In this document: piece after piece, positions 1-6,310 of the stretch
Layout of the letters: each line of letters opens with the position of its first letter
Numbering within the stretch: position 1 is the stretch's first letter
DNA from: CAYNYM01 sp964644375
Lineage (GTDB): Bacteria > Desulfobacterota > DSM-4660 > Desulfatiglandales > HGW-15
Assembly: GCA_964644375.1 (NCBI GenBank)
Contig: CAZXWJ010000185.1
Location: 1 to 8,590 of the forward strand
DNA length: 8,590 nucleotides
Reading direction: 5' to 3'
The notes under the pieces: model-generated
What the model was told of the DNA's origin: nothing
Databases searched by the model: none
What the model saw: the letters and a program-made list of their open reading frames with translations, nothing else
Made by a program: the position numbers and the translations under genes

Positions 1-1079
1 TTATCGACGAGATCGACGCTGTAGGGCGACACCGAGGGGCCGGTCTGGGCGGAGGCCATGACGAGAGGGAGCAGACCCTCAACCAGCTTCTTGTGGAAAT
101 GGACGGGTTTGAGTCCAATGAAGGCGTCATTCTTATCTCAGCGACGAACCGGCCGGACGTGCTGGATCCGGCTCTCTTGCGGCCTGGACGATTCGATCGG
201 CAGGTCGTGGTTCCCGTGCCTGATATCAAGGGAAGAGAGGGTATCCTGAAGGTTCATGTGCAAAAGACGATCCTTTCGGATAATGTCGAACTCAATACCC
301 TTGCCAGAGGGACACCGGGTTTTACGGGTGCTGATCTGGAAAACATGGTGAATGAAGCGGCCCTCCTGGCCGCCCGGCGCGGCAAAGAACGGGTTGAAAT
401 GGTCGATTTTGAAGACGCCAAGGACAAGGTCCTGATGGGTGCGGAGCGCAAGAGCATGATCATCAGCGACGATGAAAAGCGGACGACCGCTTATCACGAG
501 GCCGGTCATACCCTGATAGCCAGGCTCCTTCCCGGCACGGATCCTATTCATAAGGTGACCATTATTCCTCGGGGCCGGGCGCTCGGTTTGACCCAGCAGT
601 TACCCGTGGATGAAAAACATACCTATCCCAAAAAGTATCTGTTGAACAATATCTGCATTCTTATGGGGGGGCGAGCGGCCGAAGAACTCGTGCTCGATAT
701 GCAGACCACCGGTGCTGGCAACGACATCGAAAGGGCGTCGGACTTGGCCCGCAAGATGATTTGTGAGTGGGGAATGAGTGAAAACCTGGGCCCCCTGACA
801 TTCGGCAAAAAGGACGAACAGATTTTTCTGGGCAGGGAACTCTCCCAGCACCGGGATTACAGCGAAGATACGGCCCAGAAGATCGATGAAGAGGTCATGC
901 GGATTGTGACCGATTCATACAGTAAGACATCGGAGTTGATCAAGGACAATATCGACGTCCTTACCCGCATGGCCGAGGCGCTCCTGGAAAAAGAAACTCT
1001 GGATAGCGGGGACATTGATCAAATTATGGGCCGGAATACACCGGCGACAGAGGAGGCACCGGGGGCGGAAGCCTCTTGA
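1..1079 (+). CDS. ftsH: ATP-dependent zinc metalloprotease FtsH, C-terminal part (5' end outside window)
   Basis: FtsH is an inner-membrane hexameric AAA+ protease that extracts and degrades membrane and short-lived cytosolic proteins. The reading frame is open from base 3, and the first visible residues IDEID are the Walker B of the AAA domain. The second region of homology follows, with TNRPDVLDPALLRPGRFDR at visible residues about 48-66, including both arginine-finger positions. The zinc-protease motif HEAGH is encoded at 495-509 (visible residues 165-169). The third zinc ligand is probably the Asp of GAGNDIERA (visible residue 241). The frame ends at TGA 1077-1079 with a short acidic, Ala/Pro-rich tail. 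The N-terminal membrane segments and Walker A lie upstream of the window. No frameshift or lost catalytic residue is seen. The stop overlaps the start of folP, a neighbour of ftsH in many bacteria. Identity is essentially certain from the motif set. Confidence 0.97.
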   Translation, partial: IDEIDAVGRHRGAGLGGGHDEREQTLNQLLVEMDGFESNEGVILISATNRPDVLDPALLRPGRFDRQVVVPVPDIKGREGILKVHVQKTILSDNVELNTLARGTPGFTGADLENMVNEAALLAARRGKERVEMVDFEDAKDKVLMGAERKSMIISDDEKRTTAYHEAGHTLIARLLPGTDPIHKVTIIPRGRALGLTQQLPVDEKHTYPKKYLLNNICILMGGRAAEELVLDMQTTGAGNDIERASDLARKMICEWGMSENLGPLTFGKKDEQIFLGRELSQHRDYSEDTAQKIDEEVMRIVTDSYSKTSELIKDNIDVLTRMAEALLEKETLDSGDIDQIMGRNTPATEEAPGAEAS

Positions 1080-1942
1080 CCGACATGACGGAGCGAGAGT
1101 TTCTCCTGAGATGGTCCGGCCACGAATTGGACCTCGGCCGGAAAACGCATGTCATGGGCGTCCTGAATGTGACGCCCGATTCGTTTTCCGACGGAGGTCT
1201 TTTTTTTGATAGGGACAGGGCCTTGAAGCATGCCCTGGCCATGGTCAGAGATGGGGCGGATGTGATAGACGTGGGCGGAGAATCCACGCGCCCTTATGCC
1301 GAGGAAGTGTCCCTTCAGGAAGAACTGGACCGTGTGATTCCCCTGATTCAACGGCTCAGCCGGGCGGTAGAGATCCCCATCAGCATTGATACCCTAAAGG
1401 CACAGGTCGCGGAAGAGGCTCTGGCGGCCGGCGCCTCTATCATCAACGACATCAGTGCCCTTCGGTTCGATCCTGAAATGGTATCCGTCGCTGCAAGAGC
1501 AAAGGTCCCGGTGATCCTCATGCACATGAAGGGGGCGCCCCGGACGATGCAGGACCATCCCAGCTATGAGGATGTGATTCAGGAAATAAGCCTTTTCCTG
1601 GAAGAAGCAATGGAGCAGGCCTTAGAGGGAGGCATCGCCAGGGATTTGATCCTACTGGATCCCGGTATTGGTTTCGGCAAGAGCTTTGATCACAATCTCA
1701 TGATTCTGAAAGATTTGGCCTGCTTTCATACCCTCGGAAGACCCCTCCTGATCGGGAGTTCAAACAAGGCCTTTATCGGGCATATCCTTAAAAAAGAGCC
1801 CCATGAGAGGGATACCGGAACCTTGGCCACGGTCGCTGCAGCCGCTATGAACGGTGCCCATATCGTTAGGGTCCATAATGTGGCAAAGGCCGTCGAAACG
1901 GTCAAGATCATCGATGCCGTCAGACGGGGGCGCGTTCAGTAG
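1076..1942 (+). CDS. folP: Dihydropteroate synthase
   Basis: This cytosolic enzyme condenses 6-hydroxymethyl-7,8-dihydropterin diphosphate with p-aminobenzoate to give dihydropteroate in folate synthesis. It is the sulfonamide target. The 288 residues form a typical TIM-barrel DHPS: GVLNVTPDSFSDGG (28-41), DVGGESTRP (65-73), SIDT (103-106), INDISAL (123-129), LMHMKG (148-153), DPGIGFGK (195-202) and RVH (265-267). The loop that normally reads S-R-K is SSNK here (228-231), so the usual Arg is Asn230 while Lys231 is kept. The chosen start is TTG at 1076, which overlaps the ftsH stop as TTGA and has a weak GGAAG upstream. ATG 1085, three codons in, is the alternative but lacks a visible Shine-Dalgarno. 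A run of eight T at 1200-1207 lies in the coding sequence. Family identity is certain; the exact start is less so. Confidence 0.95.
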   Translation: MTDMTEREFLLRWSGHELDLGRKTHVMGVLNVTPDSFSDGGLFFDRDRALKHALAMVRDGADVIDVGGESTRPYAEEVSLQEELDRVIPLIQRLSRAVEIPISIDTLKAQVAEEALAAGASIINDISALRFDPEMVSVAARAKVPVILMHMKGAPRTMQDHPSYEDVIQEISLFLEEAMEQALEGGIARDLILLDPGIGFGKSFDHNLMILKDLACFHTLGRPLLIGSSNKAFIGHILKKEPHERDTGTLATVAAAAMNGAHIVRVHNVAKAVETVKIIDAVRRGRVQ

Positions 1943-1978
1943 GTCGTTTTTAATCGGCAATCAAGGAGTTCCTAAGGG

Positions 1979-2010
1979 TGGCAAACATCTTTTGCTTTGC
2001 CAATGTTGGC
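1979..2010 (+). other. Small competing hairpins in the folP-coaX gap
   Basis: The 124-base gap 1943-2066 contains TGGCAAA (1979-1985) that can pair with TTTGCCA (1996-2002). The same left arm can instead form GCAAA/TTTGC (1981-1985 with 1991-1995). The segment GCCA (1999-2002) can also pair with TGGC (2007-2010). These pairings are mutually exclusive, a layout seen in attenuators, but no U-tract follows and no known riboswitch is recognised. The pairing is seen in the sequence; any regulatory role is speculation. Confidence 0.25.
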
Positions 2011-2066
2011 CCAGTTAAATCCTGAAAGGCCATTTAATAAGGAAACCGGGATGAAAGGATAAGGAC

Positions 2067-2834
2067 GTGTTATTCTGTATCGATGTTGGAAATACCAATA
2101 TTGTTTGGGGCGTTACGGATGGGCATCGTGTGCTGAATCATTGGAGAATCAGGACGGAAAGGGACATCACCTCGGACGAGCTCGGTATCCTGATCAATAA
2201 CCTTTTCAGGACCTCCGGCCGCAGGCTGGAAGACATCACGGATGTCATCATCTCCTGCGTGGTGCCCCCGCTTCTGAACACCCTTGATGCATTTTCCAGA
2301 CAATATTTCCATGTAAAGCCCCTGATCGTGGGGACGGAAACCAAGACCGGCATGCCCATCCACTACGACAATCCCAAGGAGGTTGGCGCGGATCGTATTG
2401 TCAATGCCGTGGCTGCCTATGAGAAGTACCACAAGGCCCTTGTCATCGTAGACTTTGGAACCGCCACGACCTTTGATTGCGTGTCAAAGGAGGGCGCTTA
2501 TATCGGTGGCGCTATCGCTCCGGGTGCCATCATTTCCTGCGAAGCACTATTCCAGAAGGCCTCCAAACTTCCGAGGGTGGAGATTTTTGCAAAACCCGAG
2601 AATGTCATAGCTAAAGACACGATAAGCAGTATGAACGTGGGTATCGTTTATGGTTATGCGGGCCTGGTCGACGGCATCGTGAAGAGAATCAAGAAAGAGA
2701 TGGGGCCCGATCTGCACGTGCTTGCGACAGGCGGCCTGGCCCCCCTGATTTGTGAGGTATCGGAAACCATCGACCAAGTGGAAGAGTTTCTGACCCTTGA
2801 AGGACTCGTGATTATTTTCGAGAGGAACCAGTGA
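2067..2834 (+). CDS. coaX: Type III pantothenate kinase
   Basis: CoaX phosphorylates pantothenate to 4'-phosphopantothenate, the first step of coenzyme A synthesis, in the cytosol. The type III enzymes belong to the ASKHA fold, and as a family they need a monovalent cation and are not feedback-inhibited by CoA. The 255 residues show the P-loop-like DVGNT (6-10) near the start, NPKEVGADRIVNA (102-114) with the catalytic-type Asp109, the phosphate motif VDFGTATTFD (128-137), GGAIAPG (147-153) and ATGG (220-223). Length and motif order match the family. The start is GTG 2067, which places the conserved IDVGNT at its normal position. AAGGAT at 2055-2060 can serve as ribosome binding site. The stop overlaps the ldcA start (GTGA), which suggests coupled translation. 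No defects were seen. Confidence 0.96.
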   Translation: MLFCIDVGNTNIVWGVTDGHRVLNHWRIRTERDITSDELGILINNLFRTSGRRLEDITDVIISCVVPPLLNTLDAFSRQYFHVKPLIVGTETKTGMPIHYDNPKEVGADRIVNAVAAYEKYHKALVIVDFGTATTFDCVSKEGAYIGGAIAPGAIISCEALFQKASKLPRVEIFAKPENVIAKDTISSMNVGIVYGYAGLVDGIVKRIKKEMGPDLHVLATGGLAPLICEVSETIDQVEEFLTLEGLVIIFERNQ

Positions 2835-3733
2835 CCATTAGCGTGCCCGGTCTCGAAAAAGGGGATGGTATCGGGGTCATCGCGCCGGCTGGCCCCGTAG
2901 CTCCTTCAGAGCTTCAACCCGGCATTCGGGCCATGGAAACCCTGGGTTACAGGGTCGTGCTTTCTCCTCACCTCTACGATCGGCGGGATTACCTGGCCGG
3001 GGATGACGCAACGAGGCTGGGGGATCTTCACGCCATGATCGAGGATTCGGAGATAAAGGCCGTCATTTGTGCCAGGGGCGGATACGGAACCTTGCGGCTC
3101 CTCGAAAGGATCGACTTTGATCTGATTCGCAGGCATCCGAAGATCCTCGTGGGGTACAGCGACATCACGGCATTGCTCTGGGCCGTATTTCAAAAGACGG
3201 GGTTGGTCACTTTTCATGGTCCGATGGTTAAGGACCTGACGAAGAACAACAATCAAAATCTGAAACCCCTTCTTGATGCCATCTCTTCCGATCACCTCCA
3301 AGAACTGAATCTGCAGGAAGGGATCAAAATCAGGAGAGGTCGCGCAGAAGGCGTTCTTCTGGGCGGGAACCTCTGTCTCATATCCCATCTCGTTGGAACC
3401 CCTTTTATGCCCTCACTGAAAGGGGTTGTCCTTTTCCTGGAGGAAAAAGGCGAGACCCTGTATCGGGTCGATAGAATGATGACCCATCTCAAAATGAGCG
3501 GCCGAATCGAGGGCCTGGCGGGCGTCATGCTCGGAGATTTCCTGGATTGCGGCAATTCCGATTCCATTCATCGGATTTTGGCAGATACCCTGTCCGATAT
3601 GGACATCCCCATTGTCGGGGGACTTCCGGTGGGTCACGGCCTGAAAAACACCACCCTTCCCATCGGTCTACCGGTCCTTCTTGATACCGACCGAATGCGC
3701 CTATCGATTATGGAATCCGGAATCTTTTCCTGA
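2831..3733 (+). CDS. ldcA: L,D-carboxypeptidase (LdcA, peptidase family S66)
   Basis: LdcA removes the terminal D-Ala from murein tetrapeptides during peptidoglycan recycling. The 300-residue protein has the S66 layout: N-terminal GDGIGVIAPAGP (11-22), ICARGGYGTLRLL (79-91), the nucleophile motif VGYSD with Ser110, FHGPM (128-132), LFLEE with the probable catalytic Glu204, the following YRVDRM (211-216), and PVGHG with His269. Ser-Glu-His matches the triad known for this family. There is no signal peptide, which agrees with a cytosolic recycling enzyme. The start is GTG 2831, overlapping the coaX stop as GTGA, with AGAGGA at 2821-2826 as ribosome binding site. It is last in the ftsH-folP-coaX-ldcA run. 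Its TGA stop (3731-3733) is also the first part of a long inverted repeat. A general S66 family peptidase with other substrates (such as microcin-type peptides) is the main alternative. Confidence 0.93.
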   Translation: MTISVPGLEKGDGIGVIAPAGPVAPSELQPGIRAMETLGYRVVLSPHLYDRRDYLAGDDATRLGDLHAMIEDSEIKAVICARGGYGTLRLLERIDFDLIRRHPKILVGYSDITALLWAVFQKTGLVTFHGPMVKDLTKNNNQNLKPLLDAISSDHLQELNLQEGIKIRRGRAEGVLLGGNLCLISHLVGTPFMPSLKGVVLFLEEKGETLYRVDRMMTHLKMSGRIEGLAGVMLGDFLDCGNSDSIHRILADTLSDMDIPIVGGLPVGHGLKNTTLPIGLPVLLDTDRMRLSIMESGIFS

Positions 3734-3865
3734 TATCTTTGAAACGATGGAACCTGTGCGACGCTTCGGCCCCGCCAGTCAAACAGTCACCCCATGTGTG
3801 ATGCCATGTGGTACCCTGACAGTGTGTCATGAGGGATTACCCGGTTCCTCGTCCTCGAGATATCA
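3731..3865. repeat. Long imperfect inverted repeat starting at the ldcA stop
   Basis: The left arm is TGATATCT (3731-3738), five unpaired bases, ACGA (3744-3747), one bulged T, then GGAACC (3749-3754). The right arm is GGTTCC (3843-3848), TCGT (3849-3852), five unpaired bases, then AGATATCA (3858-3865). Eighteen bases pair in the same order on both sides, with a symmetric 5x5 internal loop. The 88-base interior carries a smaller hairpin, TGACA-gtg-TGTCA (3817-3829), and direct repeats CAGTCA (3776, 3784) and CCATGTG (3792, 3804). There is no U-tract, so it is not a typical intrinsic terminator. It could be a degraded mobile-element end, a structured 3' UTR or chance. Confidence 0.5.
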
Positions 3866-3942
3866 AGCATCACCTACGGAAAACCCCCACCAGATTGAAC
3901 TCAACAATAATTTGATGCAAACCGGCCTCTGATGGTTTAGGG

Positions 3943-3970
3943 TTGCCAAACAGGGGCGGATAATGATAAA
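3943..3970 (+). promoter_or_regulatory. Candidate sigma70-type promoter for the mla genes
   Basis: TTGCCA (3943-3948, one mismatch to the -35 consensus) is followed after 16 bases by GATAAA (3965-3970, two mismatches to the -10 consensus). It lies in the AT-rich part of the gap and would start transcription near 3977, giving a leader of about 140 bases to mlaE. It overlaps the concentric palindrome at 3958-3999. It is supported only by consensus matching. Confidence 0.3.
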
Positions 3971-3999
3971 TGGTTTTGCAAAATTAAGTGCGATTATCC
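3958..3999. promoter_or_regulatory. Concentric double palindrome, possible operator
   Basis: GGATAAT (3958-3964) and ATTATCC (3993-3999) are exact inverted copies. The 10-bp palindrome TTTTGCAAAA (3974-3983) lies exactly midway, with 9 bases on each side, so all share one dyad axis at 3978.5. The outer arm centres are 35 bp apart, about three and a third helical turns. It overlaps the -10 region and predicted start of the candidate mla promoter. The symmetry is seen in the sequence; the operator role is inferred. Confidence 0.4.
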
Positions 4000-4116
4000 A
4001 ATAAAATGATCTAGCTCGACTCTTCTTTGATGAAGCTCTTACCCGTTTTCAGAGCGTGCCTAAGATAATCCCTCATTGACCGAATAGATCTTGGAAAGAC
4101 TTTTCACGGAAATCCT

Positions 4117-4896
4117 ATGGACTTTGTAAGAACGCTTGGATCCGAATTTTTAGGCCTGATTCACAGACTGGGACTTATGGGTATTTTCCTGATCAAAGGG
4201 TTTTTCTATTGTGTGAGCCCGCCCATAAAGATTCCTCTCGTATTGAAACAGATTCGGTTTTTCGGGTTTCAGTCACTTTCAGTTATTTTTCTCACCGGGG
4301 CCTTTACGGGTATGGTCCTGGGTTTTCAGGGGTTCAATACCCTGAACCGTTTTGGATCCGATGCCTTCCTGGGACCCATGGTTGGATTGTCGCTCATAAA
4401 AGAGATGGGGCCCGTAATTTCGGCCCTGATGGTCACCGGGAGAGCCGGTTCATCCGTAACGGCGGAAATCGGAATCATGAGGATCAGTGAACAGATCGAT
4501 GCCCTTGAGCTCATGGGGCTTAATCCCTATCGATACCTCATCGTTCCCAATATCCTGGCGGCACTCATATCCATGCCCCTTCTGACAGCCATTTTTGATG
4601 TGGTCGGCATCTTCGGAGGTTATCTTATCGGTGTGAAGCTTTTGGGAGTCGGTTCGGGCGTCTACTTTGGGGAAATGATCAACTATGTTGAGATGAAAGA
4701 CGTGTTGGAGGGGCTTTTCAAGTCTCTCAATTTCGGTTTGATTATCAGTTGGGTGTGCTGCTTCAAGGGATACTATACAGGGTTCTATACCGGATTCGGG
4801 GCCGAGGGGGTCAGTAAAGCCACGACCCAGGCCGTAGTGCTTTCGTCCGTGTTGATCCTTGTATGGGATTATTTCATGACTTCGAGCCTTTTTTGA
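4117..4896 (+). CDS. mlaE: MlaE-type phospholipid transport permease
   Basis: MlaE is the inner-membrane permease of the Mla ABC system, which moves phospholipids between the inner and outer membranes. The 259 residues are strongly hydrophobic, with membrane-type segments at about 17-33, 50-72, 84-106, 141-175, 201-217 and 236-254. The family signature is clear: GRAGSSVTAEIG (108-119), continuing into ISEQIDALELMGLNP (123-137), plus the C-terminal GVSKATTQAVV (231-241). Length equals that of well-studied MlaE proteins. ATG 4117 has GGAAA (4108-4112) just upstream. mlaE comes first, before mlaF, whereas E. coli has F before E. The stop is 8 bases before the chosen mlaF start. The gene is probably transcribed from the AT-rich gap before it. 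The family includes close paralogues in other MCE systems, but linkage to C, D and A supports Mla. Confidence 0.95.
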   Translation: MDFVRTLGSEFLGLIHRLGLMGIFLIKGFFYCVSPPIKIPLVLKQIRFFGFQSLSVIFLTGAFTGMVLGFQGFNTLNRFGSDAFLGPMVGLSLIKEMGPVISALMVTGRAGSSVTAEIGIMRISEQIDALELMGLNPYRYLIVPNILAALISMPLLTAIFDVVGIFGGYLIGVKLLGVGSGVYFGEMINYVEMKDVLEGLFKSLNFGLIISWVCCFKGYYTGFYTGFGAEGVSKATTQAVVLSSVLILVWDYFMTSSLF

Positions 4897-4904
4897 GTAA
4901 AACG

Positions 4905-5720
4905 ATGATCAGCGTCCATGACATCCATAAGTCTTTTGGGAAAACGGAAGTCCTCAGGGGAGCGTCCTTTGAGGTGAAAACCGGTGAAATCCTGGCCCTC
5001 ATAGGCAGAAGCGGCTGCGGTAAGAGCGTTCTTTTGAAACACTTATCCGGTTTGTTGAAACCGGATAAGGGAAAGATGTATGTAGACGGACGGGATCTGT
5101 TATCCCTGGCGGGAAGAGATCTCCTGAGGTTGAGAGATCGTCTGGGGTTTCTTTTCCAGAGCGGGGCGCTTTTCGACTCCATGACCCTCTTTGAGAATGT
5201 GGCTTTTCCTTTAAGGGAAAAAACCAAACTGGACGATAAGGACATTAAAGATAAGGTGCTCTATGAATTGGATCAGGTGGGCCTGATCGGATCGGAGCTG
5301 AAATATCCCTCGCAGGTGAGTGGAGGAATGGTCAAGCGGGCGGCCCTTGCCCGCGCCCTAGTCGAGGAACCGGAGATCATGCTCTTCGATGAACCTACGA
5401 CGGGTTTGGATCCTTTGACCGGTGAGGCGATTTTAACTCTGATTCACAATTGCCACGATCGGGTGGGTTTTACGGGAATCATCGTAACCCATGAAATACC
5501 CCGTATATTTTCTATCGTAAACAAGGTGGCTATGCTGGATGACGGCATCATTTTGTTTGAAGGTTCCCCGGAGGAGATCATGGCTACCGAGGATACGCTT
5601 GTTCGGTCCTTCATATCAGGTGGCATGGAAGGGCCGATTCATGATTATTTGTGCAAATTGGATTCCGTTAATGAAATTCGCCGGAAAAAAAGAGTCTCCC
5701 CCAACCCCACATCCGGCTGA
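4905..5720 (+). CDS. mlaF: MlaF-type ABC transporter ATP-binding protein
   Basis: MlaF is the cytoplasmic ATPase that drives the MlaE permease. Counting from ATG 4905 (271 residues, close to the usual size), it has Walker A GRSGCGKS (34-41), Q-loop Gln85, the signature VSGGM (138-142), Walker B IMLFDE ending at Glu163, D-loop GLDP (167-170) and the H-loop His196 in VTHE. The signature with Met after SGG, followed by KRAALARAL, is typical of MlaF-like ATPases. An in-frame ATG at 4863 would add 14 residues lying inside the mlaE end. I prefer 4905 because ISVHDIHKSFG is the normal N-terminus of the family and it follows the mlaE stop by 8 bases. The Shine-Dalgarno is weak, so translation is probably coupled to mlaE. 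The tail after about residue 250 is basic and variable. Confidence 0.95.
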   Translation: MISVHDIHKSFGKTEVLRGASFEVKTGEILALIGRSGCGKSVLLKHLSGLLKPDKGKMYVDGRDLLSLAGRDLLRLRDRLGFLFQSGALFDSMTLFENVAFPLREKTKLDDKDIKDKVLYELDQVGLIGSELKYPSQVSGGMVKRAALARALVEEPEIMLFDEPTTGLDPLTGEAILTLIHNCHDRVGFTGIIVTHEIPRIFSIVNKVAMLDDGIILFEGSPEEIMATEDTLVRSFISGGMEGPIHDYLCKLDSVNEIRRKKRVSPNPTSG

Positions 5721-5795
5721 CGAAAGGCCGTTTAGCGCCAGTGAGGACCATCCGAATTCAGGGATGCTCCATGAGACCGGCAACGGAGTTAAAGA

Positions 5796-6236
5796 ATGAA
5801 AAAAATTGATATTGAACTGTCCGTCGGTTTATTCATCATTGCAGGTATCATTTGTCTCGGTTATCTTTCCGTCAAGCTCGGACAAATGGAAGTGCTGGGA
5901 AGCAAAGGATATGAGGTCTATGCCCTGTTTTCCAATACCGGCGGGTTGAAAGCCGGTTCTTCTGTCTCGATAGCGGGTGTGGATGTGGGCCGCGTGAAAG
6001 AAATAGGTCTTGAAGATTATCAGGCTAGAATTGTCCTCAATCTTTCGGAAGGCATTAAGATCCATGAGGATGCCATCGCCTCTATAAAGACCAAGGGGTT
6101 GATCGGTGAGAAGTTCATCGAGATAACCCCAGGAGGATCCGAGGAGTGGATCGGTCCCGGGGAACGAATACGGGAGACCCAGGCGGCCGTTGATTTTGAA
6201 GAGTTGATATCTAATTTTGTGTTCGGGAAAATTTAA
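5796..6236 (+). CDS. mlaD: MlaD-type MCE-domain lipid transport protein
   Basis: MlaD is the membrane-anchored, periplasm-facing MCE protein that sits as a hexamer on MlaE and passes phospholipid to or from MlaC. The 146 residues have a short cytoplasmic MKKIDIE, one membrane segment (about 9-28), then a single MCE domain (about 38-115): FSNTGGLKAGSSVSIAGVDV (45-64) and IKTKGLIGEKFIEITPGG (97-114). The tail TQAAVDFEELISNFVFG (128-144) is a family-like C-terminal helix. It is shorter than E. coli MlaD (183), mainly after the MCE domain. ATG 5796 has GGAG at 5785-5788, 7 bases upstream. The 75-base gap after mlaF shows only a weak CATCC/GGATG hairpin (5749-5766). A 208-base gap with repeats follows before mlaC. 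Confidence 0.94.
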   Translation: MKKIDIELSVGLFIIAGIICLGYLSVKLGQMEVLGSKGYEVYALFSNTGGLKAGSSVSIAGVDVGRVKEIGLEDYQARIVLNLSEGIKIHEDAIASIKTKGLIGEKFIEITPGGSEEWIGPGERIRETQAAVDFEELISNFVFGKI

Positions 6237-6310
6237 GCGCTTTTCATCCGGTTTGCACGTGGGGATTATTAACAAGTGCTCATCCGGACAGTGTTATTCC
6301 CGAATTCGGA

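Larger units (their letters stand above)
3829..4076. repeat. 11-bp inverted repeat pair, 226 bases apart
   Basis: ATGAGGGATTA at 3829-3839 is the exact reverse complement of TAATCCCTCAT at 4066-4076. The match does not extend outward or inward, and no target-site duplication is visible beside the arms. It could be the ends of a short non-autonomous element, a pair of regulator sites, or coincidence. Confidence 0.35.
3734..4116. other. 383-base intergenic region between ldcA and mlaE
   Basis: No convincing gene is present. A frame that starts inside ldcA (3681) or at ATG 3747 stays open to 3932, but it has no Shine-Dalgarno, no recognisable motif and non-protein-like composition. From about 3890 onward the DNA becomes clearly more AT-rich than the flanking genes, as expected for a promoter region. 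The region holds the inverted repeats, promoter candidate and dyad listed separately. No canonical GC-stem/U-tract terminator was found after ldcA. Confidence 0.7.

Noticed and set aside
138..551. Open frame of 137 codons on the minus strand within ftsH
   Set aside because: It lies entirely opposite the conserved FtsH frame and has no recognisable motif or supporting ribosome binding site.
2003..2062. Possible 19-residue leader peptide just upstream of coaX
   Set aside because: No Shine-Dalgarno precedes ATG 2003 and the peptide has no run of regulatory codons; it fits chance.
2906..3388. Open frame of 160 codons on the minus strand within ldcA
   Set aside because: It is opposite a well-conserved S66 peptidase frame, shows no family features and is explained by codon bias of the sense gene.
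3681..3932. Plus-strand open frame running from the end of ldcA into the intergenic region
   Set aside because: Neither its first ATG nor ATG 3747 has a ribosome binding site, the peptide has no recognisable domain, and it is covered by inverted repeats.
3976..4005. Alternative promoter TTGCAA, 18 bases, AATAAA
   Set aside because: Only four of six matches in each box; the candidate at 3943-3970 fits better.
4076..4081. TTGACC as a -35 box close to mlaE
   Set aside because: No -10-like sequence lies at 16-18 bases, and the start site would fall too close to the mlaE start codon.
4863..4904. Upstream in-frame ATG for mlaF giving a 285-residue protein
   Set aside because: It lies inside the mlaE end and adds 14 non-family residues, and ATG 4905 gives the normal MlaF N-terminus and length.
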